From: Planctomycetota bacterium
Lineage (GTDB): Bacteria > Planctomycetota > Phycisphaerae > Phycisphaerales > UBA1924
Assembly (NCBI GenBank): GCA_024280755.1
Contig: JAJRPN010000019.1
Span: forward strand, 62,001 to 126,000
DNA: 64,000 nucleotides
Direction: 5' to 3'
Within the stretch, counting starts at the first letter, position 1; each line of letters opens with the position of its first letter. Positions 44,770-54,674 of this stretch are shown here, piece by piece. The translations under genes were made by a program, and so were the position numbers. The notes below the pieces were generated by a model. It worked only from the letters and a program-made list of their open reading frames with translations, was not told where the DNA came from and searched no databases.

Positions 44770-47115
44770 ATGGATCTGTTTCCCGACCATACTGAACCAC
44801 CCATGCAGATTCCTGTAGATGGTGTCTATGCGCGGGTGGCGATCGAGCGCGGAATCGACCGAATGGGCGGGTTGACCTATCTGGCCAATGACGATGTACA
44901 GGTCGGGCAGCGGGTGTCGGTTCCGGTCGGGCGAGGGAACACAGCCACCGGCGGGATCGTCATCGAAACCGGAGGCATCGAACTGCTCGAAGGCTTTGAC
45001 CCTCGAAAGGTCAAGGCTGTACTTGATATGTCAAGCACGGTGTTGCCCGAGCCTTTGGTCGAGCTTGGGCGATGGATGTCAACCTATTACATGTGCCCAT
45101 TGGGGATGGTGTTTGCGTCAATTGTGCCCGCAGCGGTCAAAGCCCAGACCGGGCGACGAAAGCGGAGTATGGTCGAACGGACAGGAATGGTCGAGACCGA
45201 CGAGTTTATCAAATCCCTCACCCCCAAAGCCCGTGATGCCTGGGAGAAGATTAGCCAACTCGATCGTTCGAGCTTTCCGATTGAACCCCGGCTACTCTGT
45301 GCGAGGATCGAACACAAATCAGTCGCAGCGATCAACAAGTTGATTGATGCAGGGATGATTCAACGCGTTGAGAAAGAGATCATCGTCGCGCCCAAAGCAT
45401 TTGAGCTGCTCGATGCTGGCGATTCAGGCACGCATACGCTGACGGATGACCAATCAAAGGTGGTCCAAGGGATATCTGAATCTCTCGGCACATTCTCAAC
45501 CCATTTGCTCCATGGCGTCACAGGCTCGGGCAAAACCGAGGTCTATATCAAACTGATTGAACGGGTGCTCGCAAGCGGGAAGCAGGCGATTGTATTGGTG
45601 CCTGAGATCGCGTTGACTCCACAGACTGCGGGGCGGTTTGTTAAATGCTTTGAGTCCGTCGGTGTTGCGATCTTGCATTCTGGATTGACACGATCGGCAC
45701 GGAACCAGCAATGGGCCGCTGCAGCCAGCGGCGATGCCAAAGTCGTCGTCGGCGCACGCTCTGCGGTGTTCGCACCGTTTGCAAACACCGGAATCATCAT
45801 CGTCGATGAAGAACACGACGGTTCGTATAAGCAGGATCAGTTGCCCAGATACAACGCACGCGACGCTGCGGTCAAACGCGGGCACATCGAAGGCTGCCCG
45901 GTGGTGCTTGGGTCGGCAACGCCATCGCTCGAGAGCTGGGCCAATGCTCGGGCAGGACGATATTCGCTCTGGTCGTTGCCCAATCGCGTCGGCGTTGGAC
46001 GAATGCCCAAGGTGCAGATTGTGAACATGGCACTCGATGATGAGCGCGTGAAGGCATCGACAAAGCAAGGGCCAAAGCAGGACCTTGCAATCGGCCGAAC
46101 ACTCGCTCATGAAATGGCCACAGCAATCCAAGCGGGCGGCCAAGTCATCTTGCTGCTCAATCGGCGCGGATTTGCATCGGTCGTGGTGAGCACAGATAAA
46201 AAATGCGGGTGGAAACTCGAATGCGATCAATGCGATTCAACAATGGTCGTGCATCGTGGATGCGTTCGTCAGCAAGGCGGGCGACGATTCGTGCGATGCC
46301 ATCACTGCCAAAGCGAACAGGTGATCCCCAAGCAATGCCCGATGACCGGCAAGCCTGTAATCGAACTCGGGATCGGCACGCAACAAGTCGAAGAAGAGAT
46401 TGTCAATCGGTTTGGCGAACGACTCGGGCTTGTGCTCGGCGAAACATTCGAGCGTGTCGATGCCGACACGATGAAACACGCGAAAGATTACTTTGATGTG
46501 CTCGATCGCTTTGGCAAAGGCGAACTCAAGCTCTTGCTGGGCACACAAATGATTGCGAAGGGCTTAGATTTCCCAAATGTCTCGCTCGTTGGTGTACTGA
46601 GTGCAGACACCGCATTGTACTTGCCTGATTTCCGGGCTGAAGAACGAACCTATCAGCTTGTGTCACAGGTGGCCGGGCGAGCCGGGCGAGGGAGCGTCCC
46701 CGGCAGGGTGATTGTGCAGACATTGAATCCTGGCTCCGCCGCGATCACCCGGGCAGCCAAGCATGACTATGTTGGGTTTGCCAATGACGAACTCAACGCA
46801 AGACGGATGGCCAACCTCCCCCCCACTTCGCGCATGGTGAGGATCGTGGTGCGCGACGAACGCAACGACGAGGCGCACCAACGGGCACTAAAGATCGCAG
46901 AGCTTCTCCGCGAAGTTGGAGACCCTCGCATCTTTGTTGTTGGGCCGATGCCGTGTTCCATCACACGAATTGCCAACCGATATCGGTGGGCGATCGAGAT
47001 GACATGCCCATCACCAAAGCCCATGCAAGATGCAATGGGTCATCTTCGCAAGCAGGGATTGCTCAAGAGCGATTCACATGTTGCCATCGATGTCGACCCG
47101 ATCTGGCTCATGTGA
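44770..47115 (+). CDS. priA: Primosomal replication restart helicase PriA
   Basis: A 781-aa helicase that reloads the replisome at stalled forks. The N-terminal 3'-DNA-binding domain is followed by Walker A GVTGSGKT (249-256), DEEH (346-349), and PGRVIVQT in the C-terminal helicase lobe. The zinc insertion (479 onward) keeps CDQC and CHHC, but lacks the first Cys of the first pair (KKC at 477-479) and the last Cys of the final pair (CPMTGK), which by the known structure belong to the same zinc site. The 3' end overlaps the convergent gene by 42 bp. Confidence 0.95.
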   Translation: MDLFPDHTEPPMQIPVDGVYARVAIERGIDRMGGLTYLANDDVQVGQRVSVPVGRGNTATGGIVIETGGIELLEGFDPRKVKAVLDMSSTVLPEPLVELGRWMSTYYMCPLGMVFASIVPAAVKAQTGRRKRSMVERTGMVETDEFIKSLTPKARDAWEKISQLDRSSFPIEPRLLCARIEHKSVAAINKLIDAGMIQRVEKEIIVAPKAFELLDAGDSGTHTLTDDQSKVVQGISESLGTFSTHLLHGVTGSGKTEVYIKLIERVLASGKQAIVLVPEIALTPQTAGRFVKCFESVGVAILHSGLTRSARNQQWAAAASGDAKVVVGARSAVFAPFANTGIIIVDEEHDGSYKQDQLPRYNARDAAVKRGHIEGCPVVLGSATPSLESWANARAGRYSLWSLPNRVGVGRMPKVQIVNMALDDERVKASTKQGPKQDLAIGRTLAHEMATAIQAGGQVILLLNRRGFASVVVSTDKKCGWKLECDQCDSTMVVHRGCVRQQGGRRFVRCHHCQSEQVIPKQCPMTGKPVIELGIGTQQVEEEIVNRFGERLGLVLGETFERVDADTMKHAKDYFDVLDRFGKGELKLLLGTQMIAKGLDFPNVSLVGVLSADTALYLPDFRAEERTYQLVSQVAGRAGRGSVPGRVIVQTLNPGSAAITRAAKHDYVGFANDELNARRMANLPPTSRMVRIVVRDERNDEAHQRALKIAELLREVGDPRIFVVGPMPCSITRIANRYRWAIEMTCPSPKPMQDAMGHLRKQGLLKSDSHVAIDVDPIWLM

Positions 47116-47787
47116 CTTGATCTCTTCCTGGATAATCTCGATGCGTATACGGATCGGCGTGCCCCGCTTGGGAACAAGTTCTCGATTGGCGATCCAGACA
47201 GGTTCGTCAACATCCGCCTGATTTGAGAGTGTCCATGTGGGCGCAATGACTTCATCGCCAAAGGAGGTCAAAGAGACAAGCGTGCCCGCTCGATCAGCAG
47301 CATACCCAACCTTGTCTAGACGCGAGCCTGCAAAGACAAACCCCGTCCAAGCAAGATCTGCATCGAGCGTTTCATCAGTATCTCTATGGATGACCCATGA
47401 TTCGATTGGAATGAAATCATCCGGCTGTTCTTCATCAAGAGTGGTTATAAAAATTTGTACACGATCGCCATGTGCAGCCACTTGCTTTCCCTCACGCAGA
47501 GCGATCGGCGAGCCCGGTTCTGCACCAGCAGCGAGCAGTGCGGCATGAAGAAGTGAAGGCTTGATAGACGCTACAACAATGGATTCATGCTCGCGAGAAT
47601 CTGGAGCAGTCACGAACATTTCGAGATACACATCGGGCGTATCAGGATGATGGCAGTCGATCGCGATGGTGCCTTCAAACTCGACAATGCTTTCGCCTAC
47701 CCACAAACCTGGGAGGAGTTCCGTAAGTTCATCATCGGGCGACCCAAAGATGAACATCGAGATGACGATTATGATTTGCATGAGCAT
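47074..47787 (-). CDS. YdjY-like protein
   Basis: A 237-aa protein with a hydrophobic N-terminus (IIIVISMFIFG) that may be a signal peptide or anchor, and a domain resembling the YdjY family (IAIDCHHPDTPDVYLEMFV, SIKPSLLHAALLAAGAEPG). Function unknown. Its start overlaps the murD stop by 19 nt (start 47787, stop 47769), and its 3' end overlaps priA convergently. It looks like the downstream member of the murD operon. Confidence 0.7.
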   Translation of the reverse strand: MLMQIIIVISMFIFGSPDDELTELLPGLWVGESIVEFEGTIAIDCHHPDTPDVYLEMFVTAPDSREHESIVVASIKPSLLHAALLAAGAEPGSPIALREGKQVAAHGDRVQIFITTLDEEQPDDFIPIESWVIHRDTDETLDADLAWTGFVFAGSRLDKVGYAADRAGTLVSLTSFGDEVIAPTWTLSNQADVDEPVWIANRELVPKRGTPIRIRIEIIQEEIKSHEPDRVDIDGNM

Positions 47788-49133
47788 ATTGTGCTTTGGG
47801 CGAGTTGTTTGGCGAGCACTACGAAACGATCACCGCGTTGTTCGTAGTTGGTGAACTGATCCCACGAAGCACACCCCGGCGAGAGAAGAATAACATCGCC
47901 CGGATTAGCAGCTTTGATCGCACGCATCATTGCATTTTCAAGTGTTTGGCAATCGTTGGCAATCGGCCCTTGTGCAAGCGAATGCCCAGTTTTGCCGATG
48001 GTGTAGAGCCCGGCAAGCTGATCGTGCAGTGCAGCAATCGAAGAAAGATCCGACCCTTTCTCTGCACCCCCAACAATCAAGTGAATCCGTTTGCGTGGTA
48101 CATGCTCAGCGATCGCATCGACAGCTAAAAGTGTTGCTTGAGGCACCGTCGATTTTGAGTCGTTGTAAAACTTGATGTCATTGGCACAATGACAAAGATT
48201 CAAACGATGAGGCAAGCCTGCAAACTCCTGGATTGCCTCTACAACTATTTTTTGATCTTCTATTTGCGTGCATGAAAAAACCCCTAGGACTGCCATCGCG
48301 GCATTGATTGCGTTGTGTTTTCCGGGTGTTGCACAATCAGGGACAAGTTCTTGACTGAGTTGAACGGTTGCTTTGGTCAACGAAGCCCAGCTTCGGAGTG
48401 ATGAGTCAAGAATCGCGACGCTGTCGGCCGGGAGGATCGATATCAGTTGTTTTTTAGAATCTTGATAATGTGTTTCACAGCCGTGCCAGTCGAGATGGTT
48501 GGGCATGTAGTTGGTGATGCAAGCAACCTGTGGTCCTTGCAATGTCGGCAAAGCTGAACCACGCTCCCAGAGCCAGTAGATCATTGCGCTCGATAGTTCG
48601 AGTACAACTGTTGTTTCATCGTCTATCTCTTCGAGTTGGCTGAGAAGAGAACCACCAATATTGCCGGCGAGAATCGTTTTTCGCCCTATTGTTTTCAGTG
48701 CGTGATGGATCATTGCGCTCGTCGTGCTTTTTCCTGCCGAACCAGTGACCGCAATGATATTGAGTGGATCAAGCTGCCTATAGGCGATTTCGATTTCGGT
48801 GGTAACCAATACACCAATCGCTCGCGCATGGTTAATGAACGGATTTTTCCAAGGCATAGACACAGCAGGGTTCACAATTAACACTTCTGCCCGTTCGAGC
48901 AAGGCGTTTGTGTGCGAGCCATGAACAACTTCTAAGCGTTGGGTGGAGAACAGATCGGCGAGTTGTTCAATACTTGAAGCGAGTGTATCCGCATCGGCTT
49001 GGTCGGTTACGAGTACATTGGCACCTTGATTTATCAGCCAGCGAGTAACGCCAACTCCGCCTCCGAATCTGCCCAGCCCCATGACGATTACTCGTTTGTT
49101 CGCAAAGCTGTATTCTGTATTGATCGTGTTCAT
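47769..49133 (-). CDS. murD: UDP-N-acetylmuramoylalanine--D-glutamate ligase
   Basis: A 454-aa cytosolic ligase that adds D-glutamate to the peptidoglycan precursor. Domain 1 binds UDP (RVIVMGLGRFGGGVG), domain 2 has the ATP loop VTGSAGKSTTSAM (GTNGKST in most homologues), and domain 3 has FYNDSKSTVPQATL. Its presence supports peptidoglycan synthesis in this organism. The other mur genes are not in the window. It follows the HtrA gene after 9 nt, on the same strand. Confidence 0.94.
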   Translation of the reverse strand: MNTINTEYSFANKRVIVMGLGRFGGGVGVTRWLINQGANVLVTDQADADTLASSIEQLADLFSTQRLEVVHGSHTNALLERAEVLIVNPAVSMPWKNPFINHARAIGVLVTTEIEIAYRQLDPLNIIAVTGSAGKSTTSAMIHHALKTIGRKTILAGNIGGSLLSQLEEIDDETTVVLELSSAMIYWLWERGSALPTLQGPQVACITNYMPNHLDWHGCETHYQDSKKQLISILPADSVAILDSSLRSWASLTKATVQLSQELVPDCATPGKHNAINAAMAVLGVFSCTQIEDQKIVVEAIQEFAGLPHRLNLCHCANDIKFYNDSKSTVPQATLLAVDAIAEHVPRKRIHLIVGGAEKGSDLSSIAALHDQLAGLYTIGKTGHSLAQGPIANDCQTLENAMMRAIKAANPGDVILLSPGCASWDQFTNYEQRGDRFVVLAKQLAQSTICSCKS

Positions 49134-49142
49134 ACCAATGGC

Positions 49143-50579
49143 CTACCACTCAAGGCGGAGCGAGATCGTTCTTGTTGAGCCATCTAAACCAAGGACAGTG
49201 AACTCGATCCGATAGCCGGTTAATATGCCTTCATTCGCGATGAGAACAAAGAAATGGTAATAATCTTCAAAGCCTAATCCATTGACCCGAGTGACGATAT
49301 CGCCCTGACGAAAACCGGCATTGGCGCCGGGGTATCCAGGGTATGTTCTGTACACTTCAATGCCATTGTTCGCTGGTTGAAAAGTCATACCCAGCTGCAT
49401 CATGATCGGTTCATTGATTCGCCGAGCAAGCACCTCGTTCTTCATTTTTCCGAGCGTAATGTGCAAGTTCACAAACTCATTGCTCCGGTAGACGCGGACT
49501 TCAATCGTCTCGCCGGGCCTTGATGAACTGATCAATGATGAGAGCGATTCGGCATTGAGAATCGGCGAGCCCTGCACGGCGACAATGACATCATCTTGCA
49601 ATAGGCCACCAAGATCTGACGGGCCATCGCGTTCGATGTTGGTCACTTGAATTCCTGAAATCATCGAGCCATCAGCAAGAGGGATATTCACACGCTCGGC
49701 AGGATTGCTGTTGTACCGAATGCCCAGATAGCCTCGCGAGACTTTGCCATATTTGATGATCTGATGAACAATCGGCTCGATGGTTCCTAGCGGTATCGCA
49801 AACGAGATTCCGGCTGAATCACTCCCCGAAGCTTCTGGAGACTCGCCAATAGACTTTGCAGTAGCGATGGCGACATTCATGCCGATCACATGCCCGTCCG
49901 CGTTGACCAAAGGCCCGCCCGAGTTCCCTGGATTGACCGCAGCATCTGTTTGAATGTAGTTGGTGTAGCCGCCAGGAACATTTGATCCCGCAGCCTCGCG
50001 CCCGAGCCCTGAAACAATGCCCTCGGACATCGAAAACTTGAATCCGAACGGCGAACCAAAGGCATAGACCCTTTCGCCAATTCTGGGCAAGCGTTCTGTT
50101 GCTCGGCGGGTTGGAAAATAGACCGCGCTGGGATCAGCACGGATTACCGCGATATCGGTATATGGATCAAGCCCGATGACTTCGCCTCTCACAACGCGAC
50201 CGTCGAAGAACTCGATCGAGACGACAGTTGCGGATTGAACCACATGGGCATTGGTAATCACATGCCCAAACTTGTCGTAGACCCACCCAGCACCCGTTGA
50301 ATATGTTCGCCGGGTGGAATCTCCGTTCTCAAAGAGCGAAGACGAGTATTGAGTTTCAATATGAACTACACTCGGCTCGGTCGCATCGGCAATCGCAGAG
50401 GTCGCACGATCGATTCGGCGGAGAATGTCATCTTGAGCAAGCACCGATCGTGCAAGCGTGATCTTGGCGTGCTGTTGTGCGTAGGCATATTTCTGAACAA
50501 GGTTCGGCACAATGAACATCGCGACAAGAACACAGATCAATACAACAAATGCAGGGCCATACGAAGCAAACTTTTTCAT
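49143..50579 (-). CDS. Periplasmic HtrA/Deg-type serine protease with PDZ domains
   Basis: A 478-aa protein with a single N-terminal membrane helix (PAFVVLICVLVAMFIVPNLV) acting as an anchor or signal. The trypsin-like domain shows H in VITNAHVVQ, D in YTDIAVIRAD and S in NPGNSGGPLV. PDZ1 (about 275-370) and a second PDZ-like domain (about 385-470, KPAFQPANNGIEVYRT region) follow. It degrades or refolds damaged envelope proteins. It is the first gene of a minus-strand run to YdjY. Confidence 0.9.
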   Translation of the reverse strand: MKKFASYGPAFVVLICVLVAMFIVPNLVQKYAYAQQHAKITLARSVLAQDDILRRIDRATSAIADATEPSVVHIETQYSSSLFENGDSTRRTYSTGAGWVYDKFGHVITNAHVVQSATVVSIEFFDGRVVRGEVIGLDPYTDIAVIRADPSAVYFPTRRATERLPRIGERVYAFGSPFGFKFSMSEGIVSGLGREAAGSNVPGGYTNYIQTDAAVNPGNSGGPLVNADGHVIGMNVAIATAKSIGESPEASGSDSAGISFAIPLGTIEPIVHQIIKYGKVSRGYLGIRYNSNPAERVNIPLADGSMISGIQVTNIERDGPSDLGGLLQDDVIVAVQGSPILNAESLSSLISSSRPGETIEVRVYRSNEFVNLHITLGKMKNEVLARRINEPIMMQLGMTFQPANNGIEVYRTYPGYPGANAGFRQGDIVTRVNGLGFEDYYHFFVLIANEGILTGYRIEFTVLGLDGSTRTISLRLEW

Positions 50580-50638
50580 CTTTCGCTCCTACTCACGACC
50601 CTTGGCCGATTGAACACACAAAGAAGATCATGCTATCA

Positions 50639-51535
50639 TCATCGGTTATTGTGCGGTGTGGATTGCATCTTTTCTTGCTCGCCATCTCGCATTGTGTAGA
50701 GTTGGCCGCCAATTGATCCATCCCGAACACGCTCGACCCAGAGCTGCCCAGCCGCTTTGAGCCTCAATCCGAACGAATCGACTGCTTGCGCAAAGCGTGG
50801 AGGTTGATCGGTCAGCCCGAGTAGATCGTTGACCACAAGAATCTGCCCATCGCAAGCTGTCCCCGCACCGATTCCGATCACCGGAACAGAAACTTCTTGC
50901 ATCACGGCTTTGGTGACCTCTTGAGGAACTGCCTCGACGAGAATTAGCACTGCCCCTGCTGCTTCGAGCACTTTGGCGTCGCGCACAACTTGTTCAAGTT
51001 GTGATACAGTGCGTCCGGCAGCCATCGGCCCGCCGGTCACTGAACTTGCCTGAGGCTTACAACCCACATGAGCGCAAATTGGGATGCCCGCTCGCGTCAT
51101 ACGATCGACCAAGGGCGCAAAGGTCTCATCGGCTTCGAGCTTAATGACATCAGCACACCCTTGGGTCATAAACTTGGCGGCATTCTGCATCGCCGACTCG
51201 ACAGAAGTGTGGTAACTCATAAATGGCATGTCAGCCATGACCAGCGTGCGCGGTGCCCCCCGCTTGATGGCAGCCGTGATCTCGATTGCAAAATCGATCG
51301 GCATATCAATCGTCCGATCATGCCCAAGAATTACCTGAGCGGCCGAATCACCTGCAAGAAATACATGAACACCCGCCCGCTCGAGCCAACGAGCAGTGGT
51401 CGCGTCATAACATGCCAAACACGCGAACGGCTCGCCCTTGCGTTTCATACGCTTGAGTGTTTTGAGTGTGACAGGACCGACGGGATGCGTTTCGGAAGTG
51501 CTGACAGCACCGGGATTTGTGGGGGATATGCTCAC
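50639..51535 (-). CDS. panB: 3-methyl-2-oxobutanoate hydroxymethyltransferase
   Basis: About 298 aa; catalyses the first step of pantothenate synthesis. GTG 51535 is preferred, but a TTG at 51580 in the same frame cannot be excluded. Conserved segments are LACYDATTARWLERAGV, FLAGDSAAQVILGH, VMADMPFMSYHTS, VIKLEADE, and IGIGAGTACDGQILVVNDLLG. The barrel length is standard. It diverges from the amino-acid oxidase gene, and the two open frames overlap slightly at their uncertain starts. Confidence 0.93.
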   Translation of the reverse strand: MSISPTNPGAVSTSETHPVGPVTLKTLKRMKRKGEPFACLACYDATTARWLERAGVHVFLAGDSAAQVILGHDRTIDMPIDFAIEITAAIKRGAPRTLVMADMPFMSYHTSVESAMQNAAKFMTQGCADVIKLEADETFAPLVDRMTRAGIPICAHVGCKPQASSVTGGPMAAGRTVSQLEQVVRDAKVLEAAGAVLILVEAVPQEVTKAVMQEVSVPVIGIGAGTACDGQILVVNDLLGLTDQPPRFAQAVDSFGLRLKAAGQLWVERVRDGSIGGQLYTMRDGEQEKMQSTPHNNR

Positions 51536-51652
51536 GAACAGAGTATAGGTCGACGAGTTGCCCAGTAGTGTTTGAGTCAAAATTTCACTGAATCTGGAGT
51601 CTCAAGTCATCAATCAAGCAACTTGAGTCTACGGTTTCATTCGGAGCAGCGA

Positions 51653-52615
51653 ATGAAGACCTCAATCCACCGATATCCAACACCAAACCTGAGCGACGAT
51701 CAGTTTCTCCGCGCGGTTTGTGGGCTTCGTCCATGTCGGCATGGCGGATTACGACTCGATCGTGAACAACTCGGTTCCAAGTCCATTATCCACAACTACG
51801 GGCATGGCGGGTGCGGGGTGACGATCTCGTTTGGAACAGCCGATCTGGCTGCAAACCTTGTTGATCAAGCTGCCCAAAATGGTGATTCAGTTGCGGTCCT
51901 CGGCGCCGGTGTCGTCGGGCTCACCACCGCCCGTGAACTGCTCAATCGAGGCTATCGCGTCACGATCTATGCCGACAAATCTGTCCATGAAACAACCAGC
52001 AGCCTCGCCGGCGCGTTATGGCTCCCTGTCGGAATCGACTTTGGAGACACCCCGGCCAAAATCCAACGAATGCTCGAAGTGTTAAAACAATCCCAAGCCG
52101 TCTTCTGTTCGCTCGATTCACAACGGTATGGCATCGAGAAAATTCCAATCTACGAGCCGGAACAAAGCGCCACCGAGGCACACCTCTTTGAGAATGGAAC
52201 CATCGATCCCCCTACCCCGATCGACTCGTTCCCATTCCAATGCCAAGCCAAGCCCGGACGGATGTTCCAGACCCAGTTTATTCACAACAACCGTTTCCTC
52301 AGCGCACTCCAAGAAGATGCACTCGCTCTGGGTGGCGAGATTTGTCAACGAAAATTTACAACTCAAGATCAACTTATAGGACTCAATGAACAGGTTCTTG
52401 TGAACTGCATGGCGCTCGGATCACGGGCTCTATTTGGAGATAAACAGGTCTATGCCGCAAGGGGTGTGCTTGTGCATATGAAGCCTCAGGATCTTGGATA
52501 TGGGATCCATGATGGGTTCAAATACATGTTCCCCCGCAACGATGCCTTGATTCTTGGTGGCTGCTTTCATGAGTACGACTGGGATGACCAGCCAGACCAA
52601 GCAATGGTTGATTAA
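51653..52615 (+). CDS. Circularly permuted D-amino-acid-oxidase-like flavoprotein, C-terminally truncated
   Basis: A 320-aa FAD protein. GGAG at 51643 supports ATG 51653. The segment GLRPCRHGGLRLDREQLGSK and HNYGHGGCGVTISFG, which in D-amino-acid oxidase lies at the C-terminus, comes first; the dinucleotide fold AVLGAGVVGLTTARELL follows it. A TAA at 52613-52615 ends the protein; in the same frame the sequence goes on as ILNHHRRFFGQI to TGA 52652, matching the end expected of the family. It may be a pseudogene in decay, a short active form, or an assembly error. Confidence 0.78.
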   Translation: MKTSIHRYPTPNLSDDQFLRAVCGLRPCRHGGLRLDREQLGSKSIIHNYGHGGCGVTISFGTADLAANLVDQAAQNGDSVAVLGAGVVGLTTARELLNRGYRVTIYADKSVHETTSSLAGALWLPVGIDFGDTPAKIQRMLEVLKQSQAVFCSLDSQRYGIEKIPIYEPEQSATEAHLFENGTIDPPTPIDSFPFQCQAKPGRMFQTQFIHNNRFLSALQEDALALGGEICQRKFTTQDQLIGLNEQVLVNCMALGSRALFGDKQVYAARGVLVHMKPQDLGYGIHDGFKYMFPRNDALILGGCFHEYDWDDQPDQAMVD

Positions 52616-52691
52616 ATATTGAACCATCATCGACGATTCTTCGGCCAAATCTGACCGACTATTCGACCAACAGTGCGTACACTCGCTGTCC

Positions 52692-54674
52692 ATGCCTGTA
52701 CTCACCGGAACCAACCTAACCCTTTCCTACGGCGAAGTCGAGATCCTCAAAGGGATGTCGATCGCTGTCGAACCCAATGAGAAAATTGGCTTGGTCGGCC
52801 GTAACGGCTCCGGAAAAAGCACGCTGCTCAAAGTGCTGATGGGAATGCTCAAGCATGACACCGGGACAGTTGTTGTCCAGCAAGGCGTTCGTGTTGGCTA
52901 TTTGCATCAGAACCACGATCTTCAGGCTGAGGACACGCTTCATCAGGCTGCCGGGCGAGCATTTGAGATGGTGGAAAAACTCCATACAGAACTCGAAATC
53001 GTCTATGAAGAAATGGCTGATGCCCAAGGCGACACACTCGACAAACTGCTCAAAGAACAAGAGCGGCTCGACAAAGCGATCGAATCTGCGGGCGGCTATG
53101 CAAACGATCACAAGATCGATCAGATCCTACACGGGCTCGGGTTTACTGATGAACAGTTTCAAATTCAAGTCAAAGATCTTTCGGGCGGGCAATGTGCCCG
53201 CGTAGCACTCGCCAAACTTCTCCTTGAAAGCCCAACAGTTCTGCTGCTCGACGAACCCACCAACCACCTCGATGTTGACGGGCGAGAATGGCTCGAAAAC
53301 TTCCTGCGTGACGAATATCGTGGAGCGGTCATCTTGATTTCGCATGATCGCTACTTGCTCGACCAGGTTGTGTCGAGAATCGTCGAGGTTGAAGATGGTC
53401 GCCTTGTTGAATATCCGGGCAACTACGCCGCGTTTAGAAAACAACGCGTTGAACGCCGAATGGTGATGCTTCGGGCCTATGAAAAACAACAGGCCGTATT
53501 CAAAAAAGAAGAAGCGTTCATACGCCAGTTCAAAGCCGGGCAGCGTGCCAAGCAAGCGAAGGGACGCGAATCTCGCCTCGATCGAGAAAAACTCAGCGCG
53601 CTCGAACGCCCGATCGAACTCGACGATATGAAACTCAACTTGCCAAAGGCCGAGCGAACAGGCGATATTGTTGTTGCTGCGAGGGATATCTGCAAGTCAT
53701 ACCCAAACGATGACGGCTCAACAAAGGTGCTATTCAAAGATCTGACCTTTCATATCGAACGCGGGCAACGATGGGGAGTCATCGGCCCGAACGGAGCAGG
53801 CAAATCAACACTCATCCGGTGCCTCTTGACCGAACAAGATATTGATTCAGGAACAATCAAACTCGGTTCAAAGCTCGCCGTCGGACACTTCACGCAGACC
53901 CACGAAGATCTTGATCCTGAAAAAACGGTCTATCGCCATATCCAAGACACCATCAAACGAGAAACAGAAGAACGCGTAATGATGAGCGAGCAAGATGCTC
54001 GGAACCTCGCGGGTGCGTTTATGTTCTCCGGCAAAGACCAGGAAAAACAGATCGGCGTGATGTCTGGCGGCGAACAGGCCCGTGCGGTGCTTGCTGCACT
54101 GTTGGCGAGCGCAAAGAATGTCTTGGTGCTTGACGAGCCGACGAATCACCTTGATATCCAAGCTGCCGAACGGCTTGAAGGCGCGATCGCCCGAACATAC
54201 GAAAACCCAAAGACCGGCGAAGTCACCGAAGGCGACTATGAAGGCACGATCATGCTTATCTCTCATGACCGAGCCTTGATTGACGCGGTATGCGATCACA
54301 TGTTGATCCTCGATGGAAATGGTGGATGTGAAATATTCGCCGGCACCTATACCGAATGGAAACTCTCTAAAGCAATCGTTCGAGACAAGCCAAAGTTTGC
54401 AAAGCAACGAACTCCCGCGATTATCAAAGCGGCCCCCAAGCCCACAAAGAAAACCCAGGGCGAACAAAAAAACAAGTTCTCGTGGATGCAGATCGGGAAG
54501 ATCGAAGAACGGATGACCGAAATCGAGATCGAACTCAAACGCACCGATGCCGAACTCGGCGATGCGGATGTATGGACCGACTACGAACGAGCCAATGGGC
54601 TCACCGATAAACGAGACGCACTCAAAGTAGAACTCGAAGAACTCGAAGCCGAGTGGATCACCAAATCAAACTGA
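52692..54674 (+). CDS. ABC-F family ATP-binding protein (Uup-like)
   Basis: A 660-aa soluble protein with two ABC cassettes: Walker A GRNGSGKST and GPNGAGKST, signatures DLSGGQCARVALA and VMSGGEQARAVLA, Walker B VLLLDEPTNHLDV and VLVLDEPTNHLDI. A linker between cassettes and a C-terminal coiled coil (about 590-660) resemble Uup, which acts on branched DNA or on ribosomes. No membrane helices, so it is not a transporter. Its 3' end overlaps the next gene by 9 bp. Confidence 0.92.
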   Translation: MPVLTGTNLTLSYGEVEILKGMSIAVEPNEKIGLVGRNGSGKSTLLKVLMGMLKHDTGTVVVQQGVRVGYLHQNHDLQAEDTLHQAAGRAFEMVEKLHTELEIVYEEMADAQGDTLDKLLKEQERLDKAIESAGGYANDHKIDQILHGLGFTDEQFQIQVKDLSGGQCARVALAKLLLESPTVLLLDEPTNHLDVDGREWLENFLRDEYRGAVILISHDRYLLDQVVSRIVEVEDGRLVEYPGNYAAFRKQRVERRMVMLRAYEKQQAVFKKEEAFIRQFKAGQRAKQAKGRESRLDREKLSALERPIELDDMKLNLPKAERTGDIVVAARDICKSYPNDDGSTKVLFKDLTFHIERGQRWGVIGPNGAGKSTLIRCLLTEQDIDSGTIKLGSKLAVGHFTQTHEDLDPEKTVYRHIQDTIKRETEERVMMSEQDARNLAGAFMFSGKDQEKQIGVMSGGEQARAVLAALLASAKNVLVLDEPTNHLDIQAAERLEGAIARTYENPKTGEVTEGDYEGTIMLISHDRALIDAVCDHMLILDGNGGCEIFAGTYTEWKLSKAIVRDKPKFAKQRTPAIIKAAPKPTKKTQGEQKNKFSWMQIGKIEERMTEIEIELKRTDAELGDADVWTDYERANGLTDKRDALKVELEELEAEWITKSN

